This document shows, in pieces, positions 6,552 through 8,702 of a stretch of 8,702 bases of DNA. Every line of letters starts with the position of its first letter. Within the stretch, counting starts at the first letter, position 1. The stretch spans positions 1 through 8,702 of the forward strand of contig CAMIOJ010000072.1 of NCBI GenBank assembly GCA_946222435.1, written 5' to 3'. The DNA comes from an uncultured Micrococcus sp. (lineage in GTDB: Bacteria > Actinomycetota > Actinomycetes > Actinomycetales > Micrococcaceae). Below the pieces are notes generated by a model. The model saw nothing but the letters and a program-made list of their open reading frames with translations. It made no database searches and had not been told where the DNA came from. Both the position numbers and the translations under genes were made by a program.

Positions 6552-6833
6552 ATGGTGACCGCGATCGTGATGATCCGCACAGACAAGGCCAGCATCCCGG
6601 AGACCGCCGAGAAGATCGCCGGACTGGAGGGCGTCTCCGCCGTGTACTCCGTGACCGGAGGCTGGGATCTCGTGGCCATGGTGAAGCTGCGCGAGTACGA
6701 CGATCTCGCGGACACCATCGCCGATCAGCTCTCCAAGGTCCCGGGCATCCAGGACACCGAGACCATGCTGGCGTTCCGTACCTACTCCTCGGAGGACCTT
6801 GGCGAGGGCTGGGCCCTCGGGTTCGGTGACTGA
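6552..6833 (+). CDS. Stand-alone Lrp/AsnC effector-binding (RAM) domain protein
   Basis: 93-aa protein that consists only of the RAM / AsnC_trans_reg domain, with no helix-turn-helix DNA-binding part (full Lrp proteins are about 150-160 aa). The alpha-beta sandwich pattern is clear: first strand AIVMIRT (4-10), helix about 15-24, strand AVYSVTG (30-36), the conserved ligand-region motif TGGWDLVA (35-42), strand MVKLRE, helix about 50-63, and a last strand near ETMLAFRTY. Stand-alone RAM proteins form dimers or higher rings and bind amino acids or similar small molecules at the interface; the ligand here is unknown. The start is fixed by the GGAAGGA ribosome binding site. It converges on trpD, an arrangement that recurs near trpD/ctaE in actinobacteria as far as I recall, so an amino-acid-sensing role tied to tryptophan is possible but is inference only. 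Confidence 0.85.
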   Translation: MVTAIVMIRTDKASIPETAEKIAGLEGVSAVYSVTGGWDLVAMVKLREYDDLADTIADQLSKVPGIQDTETMLAFRTYSSEDLGEGWALGFGD

Positions 6834-6889
6834 CGTCGCCTACGGATCCGCGCGCCCTTCGCGGCCACCGGCCACTCCCCTCCTGACGA

Positions 6890-6915
6890 CGACGGCCGCC
6901 TCAGCGGCGACGTCG
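6890..6915. terminator. Bidirectional terminator candidate between the RAM gene and trpD
   Basis: Stem of CGACG (6890-6894) plus GCCGC (6895-6899) pairing with GCGGC (6904-6908) and CGTCG (6911-6915), with a 2-nt bulge (GA, 6909-6910) and a CTCA tetraloop. It lies between two converging stop codons (6833 and 6920). A second long-range repeat, GACGTCGCC (6832-6840) / GGCGACGTC (6906-6914), could compete with it. There is no T-run. Confidence 0.55.
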
Positions 6916-6919
6916 CAGG

Positions 6920-7975
6920 TCAGGAGCGGGAGAAGGCGACCCAGCGGTCCAGGATGTCCTGCGCGGCGCCGGAGTCGATCGACTCTGCAGCGGCCGCCAT
7001 CTTCTCGGTGATGCGCTCGGGGAGCGGACGGGAGGCGTCGGGGTCGTTCGCCACGAGGCCGACGGCGGCGTTCAGCAGGACGGCATCCCGGACGGGGCCT
7101 TTCTCCCCCGCCAGCAGCGCGCGGACGATACCCGCGTTGTGCCGTCCGTCCTTGCCGGCCAGCGCCTCAACAGACTGCAGCTCGATGCCGTAGTCACGGG
7201 GATCCAACTCGTGCTCAGTCACGGTCCCGCGCACCTCGTAGAGGGCGGACGGACCGGAGGTGGTGATCTTGTCCCGGCCGTCCGAGCCCCTGAAGACGAA
7301 CCCGCGCACACCGCGGTCGGCCAGGACCTGGGCCAGCAGCGGCGCCATCGCGGCGTCCGAGCAGCCGAGCGCCTGGGCGGTGACCTGGGCCGGGTTGGAC
7401 AGCGGACCCAGGAAGTTGAACACGGTGGGGACGCCCAGCTGACGGCGGGCGGGTGCCACGTACTTCATGGACGGGTGATAGTTCTGTGCGAACAGGAATG
7501 TCATGCCGACCGCCTCCGCGCACTCCTCGGCCTTCTCTGCCGGCATCGACAGGTCCACGCCGAGAGCCTCGATCACATCGGCCGCGCCGGCGGTGGAGGA
7601 GGCGCCGCGGTTGCCGTGCTTCACCACACGCGCGCCCGCACCTGTGGCCACCAGCGAGGACATGGTGGAGATGTTCACGGTGCCGAGGCGGTCTCCCCCG
7701 GTGCCGACGATGTCCAAGGTCTGCCCCGGCACGGTCACCGGACGGGCCCGGCTCACCATCACCTCGGTGAGGCCGAGGAGCTCCGGCACGGTGACACCCT
7801 TGGCGGTCAGCGCGGCCAGGAAGCCTCCCACCTGCGCCTCGGTGGCGGTCCCTCCCATCATCTCCTCCATGGCCCAGGCCGCCTGACCCGGGCTGAGGTC
7901 GGTGGACGAGGTGAGATCCCCGAGGATCTCAGGCCAGGTGGACGGGGTGACGGTGGCGGCGGCCTGGGCATTCAC
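6920..7975 (-). CDS. trpD: Anthranilate phosphoribosyltransferase
   Basis: Transfers the phosphoribosyl group of PRPP to anthranilate, the second step of tryptophan synthesis; cytosolic, usually a Mg-dependent homodimer. The protein is 351 aa, the normal family length. Motifs: GTGGD 91-95 (PRPP diphosphate/Mg loop), NIST 101-104, KHGNR 119-123, and the anthranilate-channel region with R178 followed by FNFLGPLSNP 186-195. The usual second metal motif GLDE reads GRDK (233-236), so the metal-binding Glu is Lys and the preceding Leu is Arg; the bases (7268-7276) give AAG and CGG unambiguously. The open frame runs upstream to 8644, but GTG at 7975 is chosen because homology begins just after it and a -10 box lies 7 nt upstream. 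No other trp genes are present. It diverges from ctaE, the same arrangement as Rv2192c/Rv2193 in Mycobacterium tuberculosis. Identity is secure; full activity is likely but the motif change deserves a check. Confidence 0.95.
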   Translation of the reverse strand: MNAQAAATVTPSTWPEILGDLTSSTDLSPGQAAWAMEEMMGGTATEAQVGGFLAALTAKGVTVPELLGLTEVMVSRARPVTVPGQTLDIVGTGGDRLGTVNISTMSSLVATGAGARVVKHGNRGASSTAGAADVIEALGVDLSMPAEKAEECAEAVGMTFLFAQNYHPSMKYVAPARRQLGVPTVFNFLGPLSNPAQVTAQALGCSDAAMAPLLAQVLADRGVRGFVFRGSDGRDKITTSGPSALYEVRGTVTEHELDPRDYGIELQSVEALAGKDGRHNAGIVRALLAGEKGPVRDAVLLNAAVGLVANDPDASRPLPERITEKMAAAAESIDSGAAQDILDRWVAFSRS

Positions 7976-7982
7976 GCCTCTG

Positions 7983-7988
7983 ACTGTA
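7983..7988 (-). promoter_or_regulatory. -10 box, leaderless start of trpD
   Basis: On the minus strand TACAGT (TANNNT) ends 7 nt before the GTG at 7975. The intervening CAGAGGC is too close to the GTG to be a good ribosome binding site. No trp leader peptide or attenuator fits in this 7-nt space. Confidence 0.5.
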
Positions 7989-8012
7989 TCGGGGACGGAC
8001 GCCGTCCGGCGG

Positions 8013-8149
8013 AACGGTGTCCACGATGTGTCGCACGGCGGGGCTGGACCTTTCCTGGCCGAAGACCCTGAATACGCAGTCAGGGGGCGGCATCCCGGCG
8101 ACGAGAAGGTTGCGACACGGTAGTGTCCGGTTGGGCACAGGACACCGTT
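8013..8149. promoter_or_regulatory. Mirrored elements in the trpD/ctaE divergent promoter region
   Basis: Read toward ctaE, TGCGACAC (8111-8118) is followed after 21 nt by GGACACCGTT (8140-8149). Read toward trpD on the other strand, the same TGCGACAC (8035-8028) is followed after 5 nt by the same GGACACCGTT (8022-8013). Both matches are exact and in the same order. GACAC-GGTA-GTGTC at 8114-8127 adds a further dyad. The ctaE copy lies within the spacer just upstream of the -10 box; the trpD copy lies 24 nt upstream of the trpD -10. A shared regulator is a reasonable inference. Confidence 0.5.
8066..8085. repeat. Short inverted repeat between trpD and ctaE
   Basis: CCCTGA (8066-8071) and TCAGGG (8080-8085) with an 8-nt loop, placed between the two mirrored elements of the divergent promoter region. 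It is either an operator-like dyad or a chance hairpin. Confidence 0.3.
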
Positions 8150-8155
8150 TAGGGC

Positions 8156-8161
8156 CATAAT
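8156..8161 (+). promoter_or_regulatory. -10 box, leaderless start of ctaE
   Basis: CATAAT matches TATAAT at 5 of 6 positions and ends 6 nt before the GTG at 8168. A weak -35 candidate TTGGGC lies at 8131-8136 with a 19-bp spacer. No Shine-Dalgarno sequence lies at a normal distance; AGG at 8165-8168 overlaps the start itself. Confidence 0.55.
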
Positions 8162-8167
8162 GGGCAG

Positions 8168-8702
8168 GTGACCACTGCAACCCCCGCTCTCCAGCAGCCC
8201 GCGCCCACCGGGCTCCCGAGCCGTCCCAACATGGTCCAGGTCGGAACCATGGTGTGGCTGGCCAGTGAGCTCATGTTCTTCGGCGGGCTCTTCGCCATGT
8301 ACTTCACCCTGCGCTCCACGTCTCCGGAGCTCTGGGCGACCCACTCTGAGATCCTGAACATCCCGCTCGCCTTCGTGAACACCGTGATCCTGGTGCTGTC
8401 CTCCGTGACCGCCCAGTTCGGCGTGTTCGCCGCCGAGCGGCTTCAGCCGCGCCGGACCGGAGGCCTCTTCGCCTTCAAGTCCTGGGGCATGGTCGAGTGG
8501 TTCATCCTCACCGTGATCATGGGCTCCATCTTCGTGGCCGTCCAGTCCTACGAGTACGCCGTGCTCGTGTCCGAGGGTGTCACCATCGCCGCCAACGCCT
8601 ACGGCTCGGCCTTCTACATCACCACCGGCTTCCACGCCATCCACGTGACCGGCGGCATCATCGCGTTCATGTTCATCATCGGACGCGCCTACCTCGCCCG
8701 CC
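8168..8702 (+). CDS. ctaE: Cytochrome c oxidase subunit III (aa3-type), 3'-partial
   Basis: Membrane subunit of the aa3 cytochrome oxidase that in actinobacteria forms a supercomplex with the bc1 complex. 178 codons are present and the frame is still open at the right edge; the full protein is usually about 200-210 aa, so around 25-30 residues are missing. After a Pro-rich N-terminus (MTTATPALQQPAPTGLPSRP) come helices at about 25-45 (with the conserved SELMFF, Glu34), 65-80, 100-118 and 138-157. The conserved FHAIHVTGG stretch and the start of the last helix follow. As in other actinobacterial CtaE, the protein begins at the third helix of the seven-helix mitochondrial form, giving five helices. 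GTG at 8168 is chosen for its match to the family N-terminus and the -10 box 6 nt upstream. By analogy with mycobacteria and streptomycetes, qcrC-qcrA-qcrB may follow beyond the edge. Confidence 0.95.
   Translation, partial: MTTATPALQQPAPTGLPSRPNMVQVGTMVWLASELMFFGGLFAMYFTLRSTSPELWATHSEILNIPLAFVNTVILVLSSVTAQFGVFAAERLQPRRTGGLFAFKSWGMVEWFILTVIMGSIFVAVQSYEYAVLVSEGVTIAANAYGSAFYITTGFHAIHVTGGIIAFMFIIGRAYLAR

Noticed and set aside
7976..8644. N-terminal extension of the trpD frame up to 8644
   Set aside because: It is antisense to ctaE and crosses the divergent promoter region; TrpD homology begins only after GTG 7975, and 351 aa is the normal length.
1..8702. Mobile elements, CRISPR arrays, tRNA or rRNA genes
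   Set aside because: I saw no transposase or integrase motifs, regularly spaced repeats, cloverleaf with a T-loop motif, or rRNA-like sequence on either strand.

Overview
The window is GC-rich (about 70% by eye) with strongly GC-ending codons and frequent GTG starts. Together with the divergent trpD/ctaE pair this points to an actinobacterium, most likely in the Micrococcales (Micrococcus/Kocuria/Arthrobacter-like). That placement is inferred from gene content and style, not from a marker gene.

Layout from left to right. (1) A 2,4-dienoyl-CoA reductase (fadH, + strand), missing only a few N-terminal codons at the left edge. (2) A UvrA-like twin-ATPase ABC protein (+) that lacks the UvrB-binding domain. 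(3) A perfect 17-bp inverted repeat that forms a shared terminator with the convergent DUF368 gene. (4) That DUF368 / PopT-type polyprenyl-phosphate transporter gene (- strand). (5) A 339-bp divergent intergenic region that is unusually AT-rich in its middle and holds a perfect 14-bp palindrome overlapping -10-like boxes on both strands. (6) A DUF3054 small membrane protein (+) and a stand-alone Lrp/AsnC effector-binding (RAM) domain protein (+). (7) A hairpin between the RAM gene and the convergent trpD (-), which encodes anthranilate phosphoribosyltransferase. (8) A 192-bp divergent trpD/ctaE promoter region. (9) The first 178 codons of ctaE (cytochrome c oxidase subunit III, +), cut by the right edge.

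These are mostly housekeeping genes for unsaturated fatty-acid oxidation, nucleic-acid or drug protection, lipid-carrier recycling, tryptophan synthesis and aerobic respiration. They are not one operon: directions alternate, and nearly every gene seems to have its own promoter. In five of the six starts visible in full, a -10-like hexamer (TANNNT or close) ends 6-7 nt before the ATG/GTG, the spacing expected for leaderless mRNAs. Only the RAM-domain gene has a clear Shine-Dalgarno sequence.

I found no mobile element, CRISPR array, tRNA, rRNA or clear novel multi-gene system. The points most worth a second look are the mirrored sequence elements between trpD and ctaE, the palindrome in the low-GC divergent region, a charge-reversed metal-site motif in TrpD (GRDK where GLDE is usual), and the consistent leaderless-promoter pattern.
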